A stretch of 64,000 nucleotides of DNA, taken from contig MVQL01000235.1 in NCBI GenBank assembly GCA_002067205.1, forward strand, positions 1 through 64,000, in the 5' to 3' direction. A program made the translations under genes and the position numbers. The DNA comes from Pelotomaculum sp. PtaB.Bin104 (GTDB lineage Bacteria; Bacillota; Desulfotomaculia; Desulfotomaculales; Pelotomaculaceae). The notes beneath the pieces were generated by a model. That model made no database searches, was not told the DNA's origin, and was given only the letters and a program-made list of their open reading frames with translations. Shown in pieces: positions 34,755 to 43,239 of this stretch. How positions within the stretch are numbered: position 1 is the first letter of the stretch; the number at the start of each line of letters is the position of its first letter.

Positions 34755-36302
34755 TTACTTCAAATTTTTCATATCAATGCGTGGAAATAACGCCGGCCCT
34801 TTTTCGACTACCGTGCCTGAAGGCAGTTTGCCCCAACTCAGCGACTCCCATGTAGTTAGGTCAGGCCGGTCTTCAAGCCCGAGCTGGGTCCAGACCCGCC
34901 CCGGCAGCAAAGGCATAAAAGAAGAGACCATGACGGTTATAAAGCGCAGGCTTTCGGCAAGGTTGTATAATACCGTGGCCAGCCGGCCGTGGTTGGACTC
35001 ATCCTTGGCCAGCCCCCAGGGGGCGGTTTCATCCACATATTTGTTGGCCCTGCCGACTAAGCGCCAGATTGCCGCCAGCGCATTGGAAATTTCCATCTTG
35101 TCCATAAATTCTTCAACAGCTGCCGGGGTTTGCTCGGCAAGTTCGACTAATTCGCGGTCCGGCCCCTCATTTTCAGCGGGGACTTTGACTAAACCTTGAA
35201 AATATTTTTCAATCATGGCTATCGACCGGCTGATTAAATTGCCCAAATCATTGGCCAGGTCTTTGTTGATCCGCTCTGCCAGCGCTTCCTCGCTATAGTT
35301 GCCGTCAGACCCAAAGGGCAACTCCCGCAACAGGTAGTAGCGAATGGCATCAACACCATACTTGTCAATTAGCTCCATCGGATCAACCACATTGCCTTTC
35401 GACTTGGACATTTTACCGCTGTCCAGCAGCAACCAGCCGTGGCCAACCACTCGCCGGGGCAACTCAATGCCCAGCGCCATTAAGAGTATCGGCCAGATAA
35501 CGCTATGAAAGCGAACAATGTCTTTACCCATTAAATGCACATCCGCCGGCCAATATTTCTTAAACAGGCTGTCATCTTCACTGTCATAGCCCAGGGCGGA
35601 AATATAGTTGGTTAAAGCATCCACCCAAACGTAAATAACATTCTGGGTGTCAAAGGGCACCGGTATACCCCAGTCAAAGGTAGTCCGGGATACACAAAGG
35701 TCTTCCAGACCGCTTTTGATAAAGCTCACCATTTCGTTCCGCCGGGAAACAGGCTGAATAAACTCGGGGTGTTCTTCAATGTATTGCAATAGCCGGTCAG
35801 AGTATTTGGACATCCGGAAAAAGTAATTTTCTTCCTGCAACTTCTCGACCGGCCGCCCACAGTCCGGGCAGTTGCCGTCATCCAGGCGCCCCTCCGTCCA
35901 GAATGTTTCACAGGGCGAACAGTACCACCCCTCGTAGCTGGCTTTATATATATCACCTTGCTCATAAAGTTTTTGAAAAATGCTGGAAGCCACCTTTTTA
36001 TGACGCGGCTCGGTGGTGCGGATAAAATCGCTATATTCGACTTCCAACCGGCCCCACAGTTCTTTAAAACCAGCCACGATCCGGTCAACATATTCCTGGG
36101 GAGTCACCCCTTTGGCGTTAGCGGCCCGCTCAATTTTTTGGCCATGCTCGTCAGAGCCTGTTAAAAACCATGTATCATAACCCGTTTGTTTTTTGAATCG
36201 GCACATGGCGTCCGCAGCCACGGTAGTGTACGCGTGGCCGATATGTAATTTATCGCTGGGATAGTAAATTGGTGTCGTAATATAAAATGTTTTTTTAACC
36301 AT
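34755..36302 (-). CDS. metG: Methionyl-tRNA synthetase
   Basis: 515 residues from ATG 36302, which has GGAGG at 7 bases (an open frame extends to 36383 but starts upstream of the promoter-distal leader). It charges tRNA-Met. It has KLHIGHAYT (HIGH), GKMSKSKGN (KMSKS), and the zinc knuckle CSPCETFW...CPDCGRPVE in the connective peptide. It lacks the C-terminal tRNA-binding EMAP-like domain found in many MetG proteins. A strong sigma-A promoter lies upstream. No SAM or T-box leader was recognised. Confidence 0.97.
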   Translation of the reverse strand: MVKKTFYITTPIYYPSDKLHIGHAYTTVAADAMCRFKKQTGYDTWFLTGSDEHGQKIERAANAKGVTPQEYVDRIVAGFKELWGRLEVEYSDFIRTTEPRHKKVASSIFQKLYEQGDIYKASYEGWYCSPCETFWTEGRLDDGNCPDCGRPVEKLQEENYFFRMSKYSDRLLQYIEEHPEFIQPVSRRNEMVSFIKSGLEDLCVSRTTFDWGIPVPFDTQNVIYVWVDALTNYISALGYDSEDDSLFKKYWPADVHLMGKDIVRFHSVIWPILLMALGIELPRRVVGHGWLLLDSGKMSKSKGNVVDPMELIDKYGVDAIRYYLLRELPFGSDGNYSEEALAERINKDLANDLGNLISRSIAMIEKYFQGLVKVPAENEGPDRELVELAEQTPAAVEEFMDKMEISNALAAIWRLVGRANKYVDETAPWGLAKDESNHGRLATVLYNLAESLRFITVMVSSFMPLLPGRVWTQLGLEDRPDLTTWESLSWGKLPSGTVVEKGPALFPRIDMKNLK

Positions 36303-36421
36303 GCTCATTCCTCCCTGAATGACAGGAACCCGACAGGCAAGTGTTTGGCGTTCCTGCCCTAACTTTACAACAAAAAAACCCACCCCAATTTTTCTGGTAT
36401 AAGGGCGGCGCTTTTACCCTG

Positions 36422-36450
36422 ATTTTAATGGAAGGCTGCTAGTTTGTCAA
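36422..36450 (-). promoter_or_regulatory. Sigma-A promoter of metG
   Basis: Minus strand TTGACA (36450-36445), 17 bases, TAAAAT (36427-36422). It starts about 110 bases before the metG start. Confidence 0.82.
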
Positions 36451-36507
36451 GTTCTAGCCAAACTTGTCACCTGAGGTAAAAAAAATGTAATTTTATGCAA
36501 AAAATTA

Positions 36508-36536
36508 TTGACTTTAACTGGTACTGCTGGTACCAT
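36508..36536 (+). promoter_or_regulatory. abrB promoter with an internal operator-like repeat
   Basis: TTGACT, 17 bases, TACCAT. The spacer and -10 contain the inverted repeat TGGTAC-TGCTG-GTACCA (36519-36535), a likely site for autoregulation or another repressor. Confidence 0.65.
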
Positions 36537-36593
36537 TTAGTTGCGCAAATCTTTAACATTTAAATCGAATTTTAGGAAAAGGAGGAGACGATT

Positions 36594-36848
36594 TTGAAAT
36601 CAACTGGTATTGTCCGAAAAGTCGACGAACTCGGCCGGGTGGTCATCCCGATTGAACTGAGACGTACACTGGGAATTGATGAGAAAGACGCCCTGGAGAT
36701 CTATGTCGATGCGGAAAAAATTATCCTGAAAAAGTATGAGCCTGCCTGTGTTTTTTGCGGCAACGCCTCAGATGTTCAGCATTACCGCGGCAAACTGGTT
36801 TGTCGTGAGTGTGCTGTAAGCATGTTTGAAAATACCCAGGCCATATAA
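36594..36848 (+). CDS. abrB: AbrB/SpoVT-like transition-state regulator
   Basis: 84 residues. It is a swapped-hairpin AbrB domain: STGIVRKVDELGRVVIPIELRRTLGIDEKDALEIYVD. It is followed by a C-terminal part with two CXXC pairs (CVFCG and CREC), which could bind zinc. AbrB proteins repress post-exponential genes and are repressed by Spo0A-P. TTG 36594 follows AAAGGAGGAG. It lies in the conserved place between rsmI and metG, on the opposite strand. Confidence 0.95.
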   Translation: MKSTGIVRKVDELGRVVIPIELRRTLGIDEKDALEIYVDAEKIILKKYEPACVFCGNASDVQHYRGKLVCRECAVSMFENTQAI

Positions 36849-36910
36849 CCTGTAAAATGTATGCCTCATTAATTTCTTATTTATTATGAATGTTTTTTTA
36901 ACAACTAGGT

Positions 36911-36957
36911 AACTGGAAAAGTAACTTATAACTTATTCCAGTTATTTATTTTTTTCC
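36911..36957 (+). terminator. abrB terminator overlapping the rsmI stop codon
   Basis: AACTGGAA (36911-36918) and TTCCAGTT (36936-36943) form a stem with T-rich tail; the rsmI stop is at 36942-36944. Confidence 0.75.
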
Positions 36958-37802
36958 ATTACTACTGCCCGATATATTTCTCTTCTGGGCAGTTTATGCA
37001 GGCGGGCCACCTGCCGGATAGCCTCCTTTACACCCAAACCCTCCGCCTCAAGCATTGCCACATGAGCAACTGGATCGAGGACCGGACCGTTTGTTTCTTC
37101 CATTGCGTCCGCATCCCCTTGATTACCGTCCAGGACCAGACAAAATTCACCCCTGGGCTCCTTTTTCTGGAAATGTGCCCGCACCTCGTCCACTGTGCCT
37201 CTGACAACTTCTTCATACCGCTTGGTCAGTTCCCTTGCCGCGGCCATCCGGCGGTTGCCGCAGACCTCGCTGATATCAGCCAGGGTTGCCTTCAGGCGGT
37301 GTGGTGCCTCATAAAAAATCAGTGTTCTCCGCTCGCTGCGCAAGCCAGCCAGCTTATCGCGCCTGGCTTTTGGGGCAGAAGGTAAAAATCCTTCAAAAGT
37401 AAACGTCTCAGCAGGCAGCCCGGATACAACCAGCGCTGTAATCACTGCGCTGGGGCCGGGGACCGGGATTACCCTAAAATCTCGCTCCAGCGCCGGCAGT
37501 ACCAGTTCGGCTCCCGGGTCTGAAACACCAGGCATGCCGGCATCGGTAACCAGCGCTATTTGCTTGCCCTCTGCCAGTAATTCGAGCAAGTACTCCCCCT
37601 TTTTTTTGCGGTTGTGCTCATGATAGCTGGTGAGCGGTGTATGAATGTCGTAGTGGCTGAGCAGCTTACGGGTGTGTCTGGTATCTTCAGCTGCAATCAA
37701 ATCAACCTCACGCAGCACTCGCAAAGCCCTCAAGGTAATATCTTCCAGGTTGCCGATGGGTGTCGCACAAAGATAAAGTGTTCCCTTTAGTCCTTCCACC
37801 AA
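36942..37802 (-). CDS. rsmI: 16S rRNA 2'-O-methyltransferase RsmI
   Basis: 286 residues. Methylates the 2'-O of C1402 of 16S rRNA with SAM. It has GTLYLCATPIGNLEDITLRAL at the N terminus, EDTRHTRKLL, DAGMPGVSDPG, and VPGPSAVITALVVSGLP, all typical of the tetrapyrrole-methylase fold. TTG 37802 follows AGAGGTGA at 6 bases. Adjacent to yabA, as in B. subtilis (yabC region). Confidence 0.95.
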   Translation of the reverse strand: MVEGLKGTLYLCATPIGNLEDITLRALRVLREVDLIAAEDTRHTRKLLSHYDIHTPLTSYHEHNRKKKGEYLLELLAEGKQIALVTDAGMPGVSDPGAELVLPALERDFRVIPVPGPSAVITALVVSGLPAETFTFEGFLPSAPKARRDKLAGLRSERRTLIFYEAPHRLKATLADISEVCGNRRMAAARELTKRYEEVVRGTVDEVRAHFQKKEPRGEFCLVLDGNQGDADAMEETNGPVLDPVAHVAMLEAEGLGVKEAIRQVARLHKLPRREIYRAVVMEKNK

Positions 37803-37823
37803 ATAGGTTCACCTCTGTTATTG

Positions 37824-38159
37824 TCAGCCTTCCAGCTGCTCCAGATCCGGATCATGCCCTTTTTTCAAAAAAGCAATACAAAAAAGACATTCAGCAGCAC
37901 GCCTGCGCCCGAAATACAAATTGCAAATATGAAAGCCGCGGTCATAAAGCTCCAGGAGATTCAGGAACCCTGAGCTTATCTTGCCGGTATCTCCGGCTCC
38001 AATAATGCCTCTTTCGCGGTAGGCTTCGGCCAAACTCTGCCGAAGCCGGGTATTCTCTTCTTCCAGCTCTTGGGCCTTGTTTTTTAAATCCTGCAACTCA
38101 TTTAAGAGGGCATGCAGCTTGACTTCCATGTCCCTGGCTAATTTGTATATAGATGCCAA
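37824..38159 (-). CDS. yabA: Replication initiation control protein YabA
   Basis: 111 residues. YabA binds DnaA and DnaN and limits initiation in B. subtilis. It has an N-terminal leucine-zipper coiled coil (VKLHALLNELQDLKNKAQELEEENTRL) and a C-terminal zinc-binding region with FHICNLYFG and ECLFCIAFL. TTG 38159 overlaps the ricT stop region (ricT ends at 38160). GGAGAG lies 7 bases upstream. Confidence 0.92.
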   Translation of the reverse strand: MASIYKLARDMEVKLHALLNELQDLKNKAQELEEENTRLRQSLAEAYRERGIIGAGDTGKISSGFLNLLELYDRGFHICNLYFGRRRAAECLFCIAFLKKGHDPDLEQLEG

Positions 38160-39032
38160 CTAAACACTCTCCTCATCCAGCCGGCAGGGGCAGCTTCTAT
38201 TATTTTCACAGGGAGCACCGGGAGGACTGTTCTTCGGTGTTATTTCACTAGACTGGTATTCTTTAACAACCTTGCTCTCCTTAAGCTCCACGCTTATGGC
38301 ATTTTTAAATATATTAATCCCAGTAACCCTGCCCTCACCTTCCGGAGTCCGCACCCAGGTTCCGATTTCAGGGAATTCTTCCCGAGCATGCTCATAACAC
38401 TCATTTTCATATTTAAGACAACACATTAGCCTGCCGCAGATTCCGGAAATTTTGGCCGGGTTTAAAGAAAGGTTCTGCTCCTTGGCCATCCTGATCGACA
38501 CTGAGACAAAGTCGGACAGCCAAGCGGAGCAGCATAGTTCCCTGCCGCAGCATCCAAGCCCGCCAATCATCTTAGCTTCATCACGCACCCCGATCTGTCT
38601 TAATTCAATCCGGATTCTGAAAACAGAGGCCAAGTCTTTAACCAGCTCCCGAAAGTCAATCCGCCCGTCGGCCGTAAAATAAAAAATTATTTTGTTGCCG
38701 TCAAAAGTCTGTTCCACACTAACCAGTTTCATTGGCAGCTTGTGGGCAGCTATTTTTTCCAGCCCTGCCTGGTAGGCCTTAATTTCTTTTTCCCTGTTTA
38801 GCAAGAGCTGCTGTTGATCAGCCTCGGTAGCCTTACGGATGACCTTTTTTAGAGGTGCTACCATCTCTTCTTCTTCTACCTCATGAGGCCCGGATACAAC
38901 CTGCCCGTACTCTATCCCCCTGGCCGTTTCTACAATGACACCGTCATCTAGCGCCAGCTGATGCTCATCCGGGTCAAAATAATATATCTTTCCCGCTTTT
39001 TTAAAGCGCACTCCTACAACAAGTATTCCCAT
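38160..39032 (-). CDS. ricT: RicT (YaaT), PSP1-domain protein
   Basis: 290 residues from ATG 39032 (GGGGAG 6 bases upstream; an extension to 39143 overlaps holB and is unlikely). The PSP1 domain has GVRFKKAGKIYYFDP, VDGVIVETARGIEYGQVV-like text, and GGLGCCGRELCCSAWL and CGRLMCCLKYE, the cysteine motifs that bind Fe-S clusters in the RicAFT complex. In B. subtilis RicT with RicA and RicF speeds RNase Y processing and Spo0A activation. A C-terminal Cys cluster (CENNRSCPC) is extra. Confidence 0.95.
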   Translation of the reverse strand: MGILVVGVRFKKAGKIYYFDPDEHQLALDDGVIVETARGIEYGQVVSGPHEVEEEEMVAPLKKVIRKATEADQQQLLLNREKEIKAYQAGLEKIAAHKLPMKLVSVEQTFDGNKIIFYFTADGRIDFRELVKDLASVFRIRIELRQIGVRDEAKMIGGLGCCGRELCCSAWLSDFVSVSIRMAKEQNLSLNPAKISGICGRLMCCLKYENECYEHAREEFPEIGTWVRTPEGEGRVTGINIFKNAISVELKESKVVKEYQSSEITPKNSPPGAPCENNRSCPCRLDEESV

Positions 39033-39043
39033 GGCAATCTCCC

Positions 39044-40048
39044 CTATCTGTTCGTTTCGAAACAATTTCTGCCGGACATGCGCAAAAATAACGCCTCCAG
39101 GGCCAGCCTCATATTTGCGTTGACCCGTATTTTGTTGTTGCACTGCTCGATATCCTCTATTATCTCCACAAGGCGGCCCGGTTCAAAAACCCCCGCTTCA
39201 ACTTTAACTTTATTCACCAGGTCCGGGTTATATAGAAGTGCCACTTCCCCTGTCTCTTTCCATATTAAAAGGTCACGGTACCAGGAGGTTAATCGCTCCA
39301 GAAGATTAACAATGTTTTTTCTGCTTGTAACAATCTCACCGGCCAGCTCCAGGGCTTCGGTAACTCCTGCCTGTTCCAGTGCAGCCAGCAACCTGACTGC
39401 CTCAGCCCGCTCTTCTTGAAAAGTTCCCCCGGCACAGGCTATGGCCTTGGCCATGCTGCCGCCTGATAGGGCAGCCAACTGGTGCGCCTCCTCCGGCTGC
39501 AGTCCGTAAAGGCGGCTCAAATGAGCCGCCAGCTCGCGGCTTGGAATATGCTTGAAAAAAAGGTGTTGGCAGCGGGATAAAATCGTTGGCAACAGGGCCT
39601 GGGGCCTGTCTGAAAGCAGAACAAAAATTGTATCCGCAGGCGGCTCCTCCAGGGTTTTCAAAAGGCAGTTGGCCGCCTCCGCCGTCATTGTCTCAGCCTG
39701 TTCAATTAAAAAAACTTTCCGGCCACCCTGGTAGGCGCGGAACATAACCTGGCGCTGAATACCACGAATCTGTTCAATTTTTATGGACGCGCCAGACGGG
39801 TTTAAACGGTGGAAATCAGGGTGGTTGAAGTGTTCTACCTGCCGGCATACCCTACACTCTCCACAGGCATCGCCTGCAGACGGACTGGTACAGAGCAGCG
39901 CCCGGGTAAACGCCATAGCGCAGGTGGCCTTTCCCACCCCTTCAGGCCCGGTAAAAAGATAGGCATGGGCCACCCGATCATTTGCCACAGCGCTCAGAAG
40001 TATCTTGACAATCTGGCTATGTCCAATAATTTCTCTTAGAATAAGCAT
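39044..40048 (-). CDS. holB: DNA polymerase III delta' subunit
   Basis: 334 residues. Clamp-loader subunit with HAYLFTGPEGVGKATCAMAF; the P-loop is present in form but has K-A-T in place of K-T-T, as often in delta', which does not hydrolyse ATP. It also has a CGECRVC zinc motif, LKTLEEPPADTIFVLLSD and LPTILSRCQ. ATG start after GGGAG. In the usual place between tmk and ricT; yaaQ and yaaR of B. subtilis are absent here. Confidence 0.95.
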   Translation of the reverse strand: MLILREIIGHSQIVKILLSAVANDRVAHAYLFTGPEGVGKATCAMAFTRALLCTSPSAGDACGECRVCRQVEHFNHPDFHRLNPSGASIKIEQIRGIQRQVMFRAYQGGRKVFLIEQAETMTAEAANCLLKTLEEPPADTIFVLLSDRPQALLPTILSRCQHLFFKHIPSRELAAHLSRLYGLQPEEAHQLAALSGGSMAKAIACAGGTFQEERAEAVRLLAALEQAGVTEALELAGEIVTSRKNIVNLLERLTSWYRDLLIWKETGEVALLYNPDLVNKVKVEAGVFEPGRLVEIIEDIEQCNNKIRVNANMRLALEALFLRMSGRNCFETNR

Positions 40049-40066
40049 GTGCCAGCTCCCGCCATA

Positions 40067-40735
40067 TTAACCAACAACATTTTTGACTGCTTGATATATT
40101 TGCTCATGAATGTCTTCAATGTTTTTCAGTTTCCCACCTGCCACACATTCTATTTTACGCCACTGATAACGATCGGCAAGAGTATAGGCATTGTGGTATG
40201 TTTTCACAATATAGTCATAGTTTTGTTCGTGGATGTCCTTTTCTACTGACCGGCTCACCCTGCTGCTGAGCAGCCTGTGGCTAAATTCGGGCGGCACATC
40301 TAAAAAGAGCACCTGATCAGGAACAGGCAACTGGAATATTTTGTATTCAAAATCCAACAGCCAGTCAAGATACTTTCTTTTTTCCTGCTCATCGAAAATT
40401 TTTGCCGCTTGATGGACCATATTGGCAGTTGTATACCTGTCCGCCAGGACCACTCCGCCTTGCAGGTAAAAATTTTCCCACTCTTTTTTGTACGAGGCGT
40501 ACCGATCAATTGTATAAAAAGTAGATGCGATATAGGGGCTGACTGCACCCGGCTCGCTACCGAAATCACCGCTCAGATACATATTGATTAAAGAGGATGA
40601 ACTGCTCTGGTAATTTGGAAAGGATATTTTTTTTATATTGAATCCTTCACTTAAGAGTCTCTGGTACAACATTTCTGTCTGAGTTTTTTTTCCGCACCCG
40701 TCTCCCGCCTCTATTGCAATAAGTTTTCCCCTCAT
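40067..40735 (-). CDS. tmk: Thymidylate kinase
   Basis: 222 residues. Phosphorylates dTMP to dTDP with ATP. It has the P-loop IEAGDGCGKKTQ (with K in place of the usual T), FYTIDRYA, VVLADRYTTAN (the DR-Y motif) and DQVLFLDVPPE. The ATG has no strong ribosome site close to it. Located between the decarboxylase and holB, as in B. subtilis. The variant P-loop is seen in clostridial thymidylate kinases (from memory). Confidence 0.92.
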   Translation of the reverse strand: MRGKLIAIEAGDGCGKKTQTEMLYQRLLSEGFNIKKISFPNYQSSSSSLINMYLSGDFGSEPGAVSPYIASTFYTIDRYASYKKEWENFYLQGGVVLADRYTTANMVHQAAKIFDEQEKRKYLDWLLDFEYKIFQLPVPDQVLFLDVPPEFSHRLLSSRVSRSVEKDIHEQNYDYIVKTYHNAYTLADRYQWRKIECVAGGKLKNIEDIHEQIYQAVKNVVG

Positions 40736-40760
40736 GGCTTGAAGCGAAATCCCCCTTTAG

Positions 40761-42203
40761 TTATTCTATCACAACTTTAATCGTTTTTAATGAAGGATCA
40801 GATGCCCCCTGGCAGGGTAGGCCGTATTTGTTTACTAACACCAGATAATCATAGACCTCCGGATTTATTTCTTCACCCGGGCAAAGCACAGGAATACCCG
40901 GTGGGTAAACCGCAACAGTTTCAGCAGAAACCCTGCCGCGGGACTCGATCAGCGAAACCCGCTGGGCTGCCGCAAACCATGCCTCCCGGGGCTTCATTCT
41001 TTTTTTAAAATTAACCGGAACTTCGGGCAGCATAACGGGAACAGTGCCTTTCTCCCGGCAAGCTATGTCCTCCAGCGCCTTAACTAGAGCATCGCAATCA
41101 GCATTAGTGGTGCCTATGGATAAACATGCCACAATATTGTTTGCTTCGGCCATTTCTATATAGACATTGTAACGCCGGTACAATAATTCGCCAACTTGAT
41201 AACCTGTCAATCCCAGGCCGCTGACATTTACTACCAGCCTAGTTAAATCAAGGTCAAACCCTGGCAGATCACTTTTCGAAAGGACCTTCAGCCCCTTGAT
41301 GCGGGCCAGTCGCCCCCTGGTCCGGCTAGCTTGACTCAGGGCACGCTCCAGCAGGTCAGCCCCTAACAGGGCCAGCTGACGCCTGGCCAGATCAAGGGAA
41401 GCCATTAGAAGATATGATGGACTGGTAGTCTGTAAAAGGGACAGCACACCTGCCACCGCGTCTGCATTAACCAGGCTGCCACTTAGGTGCAGAAGTGAGC
41501 TCTGGGTTAAGGACCCCCCTGATTTATGTATGCTCTGAACAGCGGCGTCAGCGCCGCAAGACATGGCATCATCAGGCAGATCCCGGTGAAACCGCAGATG
41601 GGCGCCATGCGCCTCATCGACCAAAACCGGTCTGCCTTGAGCATGTGCCACCAAGGCCTGTCCGGCCAGGTCGTCCACGATCCCGTAATAATTAGGCCTC
41701 ACCATTAAAACAGCGCGAATCCCGGGGTTTGCTTCCATCGCCGCGCGGATCCGTCCGGGCAAAACACCGGCGGAGATCCCGAACGAGCTGATTATTTCCG
41801 GCAGTACATATACCGGATCAGCACCAGATAAAATTAATCCACCCAGGACCGAGCGGTGGGCGTTCCTGGGCAGCAGCACTTCTCCCCGACCGCCTGCGGC
41901 AATCAGTAAAGCATGTACACCTACTGTGGTGCCGTTGACTAAAAAGAAGCTTTGCTCCGCCCCGCATGCCCTGGCCGCCAACTCCTGAGCGCGGGCAATC
42001 ACACCCTGGGGGTTGTGCAAATCATCCAGCCCCGGTATTTCAGTCAAGTCCAGCTCAAATAAAGCCTGTCCACCAAGCGACGCCAGATCTTCAGGCAGCC
42101 CTCGCCCCTGCCGGTGCCCCGGGATATGGAAATTGGCAGCCTTTTTTTCTGCATGGTTTTTCAGTGCCTGATAAAGGGGTGCCCAGCTTTGACTGTTATC
42201 CAT
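40761..42203 (-). CDS. Orn/Lys/Arg decarboxylase (YaaO-like)
   Basis: About 480 residues from ATG 42203; TTG 42227 is possible. It is a fold-type I PLP enzyme that removes CO2 from a basic amino acid. It has NFHIPGHRQGRG at the N terminus, FFLVNGTTVGVHALL, LVDEAHGAHLRFH (the D-E-A-H-G-A-H motif) and SIHKSGGSLTQSS with the PLP-binding lysine. The usual CheY-like N-terminal wing of E. coli LdcI is absent. YaaO-type enzymes sit upstream of tmk in Firmicutes. Substrate may be lysine or arginine. Confidence 0.93.
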   Translation of the reverse strand: MDNSQSWAPLYQALKNHAEKKAANFHIPGHRQGRGLPEDLASLGGQALFELDLTEIPGLDDLHNPQGVIARAQELAARACGAEQSFFLVNGTTVGVHALLIAAGGRGEVLLPRNAHRSVLGGLILSGADPVYVLPEIISSFGISAGVLPGRIRAAMEANPGIRAVLMVRPNYYGIVDDLAGQALVAHAQGRPVLVDEAHGAHLRFHRDLPDDAMSCGADAAVQSIHKSGGSLTQSSLLHLSGSLVNADAVAGVLSLLQTTSPSYLLMASLDLARRQLALLGADLLERALSQASRTRGRLARIKGLKVLSKSDLPGFDLDLTRLVVNVSGLGLTGYQVGELLYRRYNVYIEMAEANNIVACLSIGTTNADCDALVKALEDIACREKGTVPVMLPEVPVNFKKRMKPREAWFAAAQRVSLIESRGRVSAETVAVYPPGIPVLCPGEEINPEVYDYLVLVNKYGLPCQGASDPSLKTIKVVIE

Positions 42204-42440
42204 TATACTTTGCGCCTGTCTCCTCAAGAGTTAATTAAAAGTTTTGCCTGGCTCTTTACTATTTTTCTTTTATTATCTAATTAAACTGTCAACCATTAAA
42301 AAATACTTCACACTTACTAGTGTATTTATAACAAATCCTGAATTCCAGAGCTATCCTTTATTTTTCCCAGCAGTTGTCCCTCATAGATCATGAATTCCCG
42401 GTCAAAATATGTTTAGCTGATATTTAAAGAAAGGAAGTGG

Positions 42441-42716
42441 ATAGCCATCGCAGGGAAATTAGCCCTATACGTCGACGAGAAAGCACTTTCTAAAAAGTAC
42501 CGCACCGACGTTGGCCGATTGATCAGAGCATGGAAACACGGTCTTTCCGATCAGGAGATCACAGCTAAAACCGGCTTAAAGCCCTCTACCCTGTATTTAA
42601 TCAGGCAGGATATTGAAACCACACACAGGATGGTCCGGCTGGCGCAAAAGAAGCAAGCACTGGTGGAGTCTCAGGCCTTTGCACACCACCATACTTTTTT
42701 TAATCCATTTTTATAG
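42441..42716 (+). CDS. Small helix-turn-helix protein with a non-standard start
   Basis: About 91 residues. The frame reads GKLALYVDEKALSKKYRTDVGRLIRAW, then LSDQEITAKTGLKPSTLYLIRQDIE, a clear helix-turn-helix, then a basic helix. The first standard start is TTG 42519, but the upstream codons look coding, and AAGGA lies before ATA 42441 and ATC 42447. An unusual start codon or a base error near 42440 is likely. The 3' end overlaps the convergent gin gene by 46 bases. Regulated genes unknown. Confidence 0.6.
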   Translation: MAIAGKLALYVDEKALSKKYRTDVGRLIRAWKHGLSDQEITAKTGLKPSTLYLIRQDIETTHRMVRLAQKKQALVESQAFAHHHTFFNPFL

Positions 42717-42862
42717 TAATCGTATTCAGGATCTTCTGCACGCAGCCCCACAATTCTGGCTTCGCAGCCGGAACAGATACAGTGTCCGTTAACCCGAAGC
42801 GCCTGTTCAGTTTCCAGCGCCAACTCTCGGCATAAAATACAGTGCAAGAAAATGTTAACCAC
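42671..42862 (-). CDS. gin: Anti-sigma factor Gin (CsfB)
   Basis: 63 residues. A short zinc protein with HCILCRELALETEQALRVNGHCICSGCEARIV, giving two CXXC pairs as in Gin/CsfB. It then has DYYKNGLKKVW, the family's C-terminal motif. In B. subtilis Gin binds and blocks sigma-G before engulfment is complete, and sigma-E later. The locus (between bofA and yaaO) matches. A sigma-F-like promoter lies upstream, as known for csfB. GTG start after GGAGAGAAAAGAG. Confidence 0.88.
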   Translation of the reverse strand: MVNIFLHCILCRELALETEQALRVNGHCICSGCEARIVGLRAEDPEYDYYKNGLKKVWWCAKA

Positions 42863-42881
42863 CCTCTTTTCTCTCCTACTC

Positions 42882-42910
42882 TATTATTGCCGTCCTATAA
42901 TAAAGTATGA
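42882..42910 (-). promoter_or_regulatory. Sigma-F-like promoter of gin
   Basis: On the minus strand GGCAATAATA (42891-42882) fits the sigma-F -10 GGnnAnAnTw at all defined positions. A weak TCATA -35 (42910-42906) is 14 bases upstream. Confidence 0.55.
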
Positions 42911-42930
42911 AAGTTGTGGTCGTTTGGTGA

Positions 42931-42960
42931 AAAAAAGAGGCCTCCGGGTGAGGTCTCTTC
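42931..42960 (-). terminator. Terminator of the KOR operon
   Basis: On the minus strand AAGAG-A-CCTC and GAGG-C-CTCTT (one mismatch) are followed by a T run; it overlaps the korD stop codon. Confidence 0.8.
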
Positions 42961-43207
42961 AATGTTTGACTTTCCGCTCAATGCTAATGGCGCAGTCGGG
43001 GCAGACGCTTTGGCAAATACCGCAGGCTGTACACTCATTATTTGCCTCTACTGAGGGAGTGCCATAAACCCCCAGCACATTGGACCAGGCGATGCTCTTT
43101 TTCGGACATTTTTCAATGCACAGACCGCAACCTTTGCACAGACCCGGGAAAAGGGTGAAAAAACCTTTATCCAACTCTTGAGTTTTCGGAATGAATTCAA
43201 GCGGCAT
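42959..43207 (-). CDS. korD: 2-oxoacid:ferredoxin oxidoreductase delta (ferredoxin) subunit
   Basis: 82 residues from ATG 43207 (GAGG 7 bases upstream). It has two 4Fe-4S motifs: CKGCGLCIEKCP and CTACGICQSVCP. It passes electrons between the catalytic subunits and a soluble ferredoxin. It is last in the KOR operon here, whereas D is often first. Confidence 0.88.
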   Translation of the reverse strand: MPLEFIPKTQELDKGFFTLFPGLCKGCGLCIEKCPKKSIAWSNVLGVYGTPSVEANNECTACGICQSVCPDCAISIERKVKH

Positions 43208-43239
43208 CAGGCAGCCTCGTTCCTTTCCTTGGATTTTTT

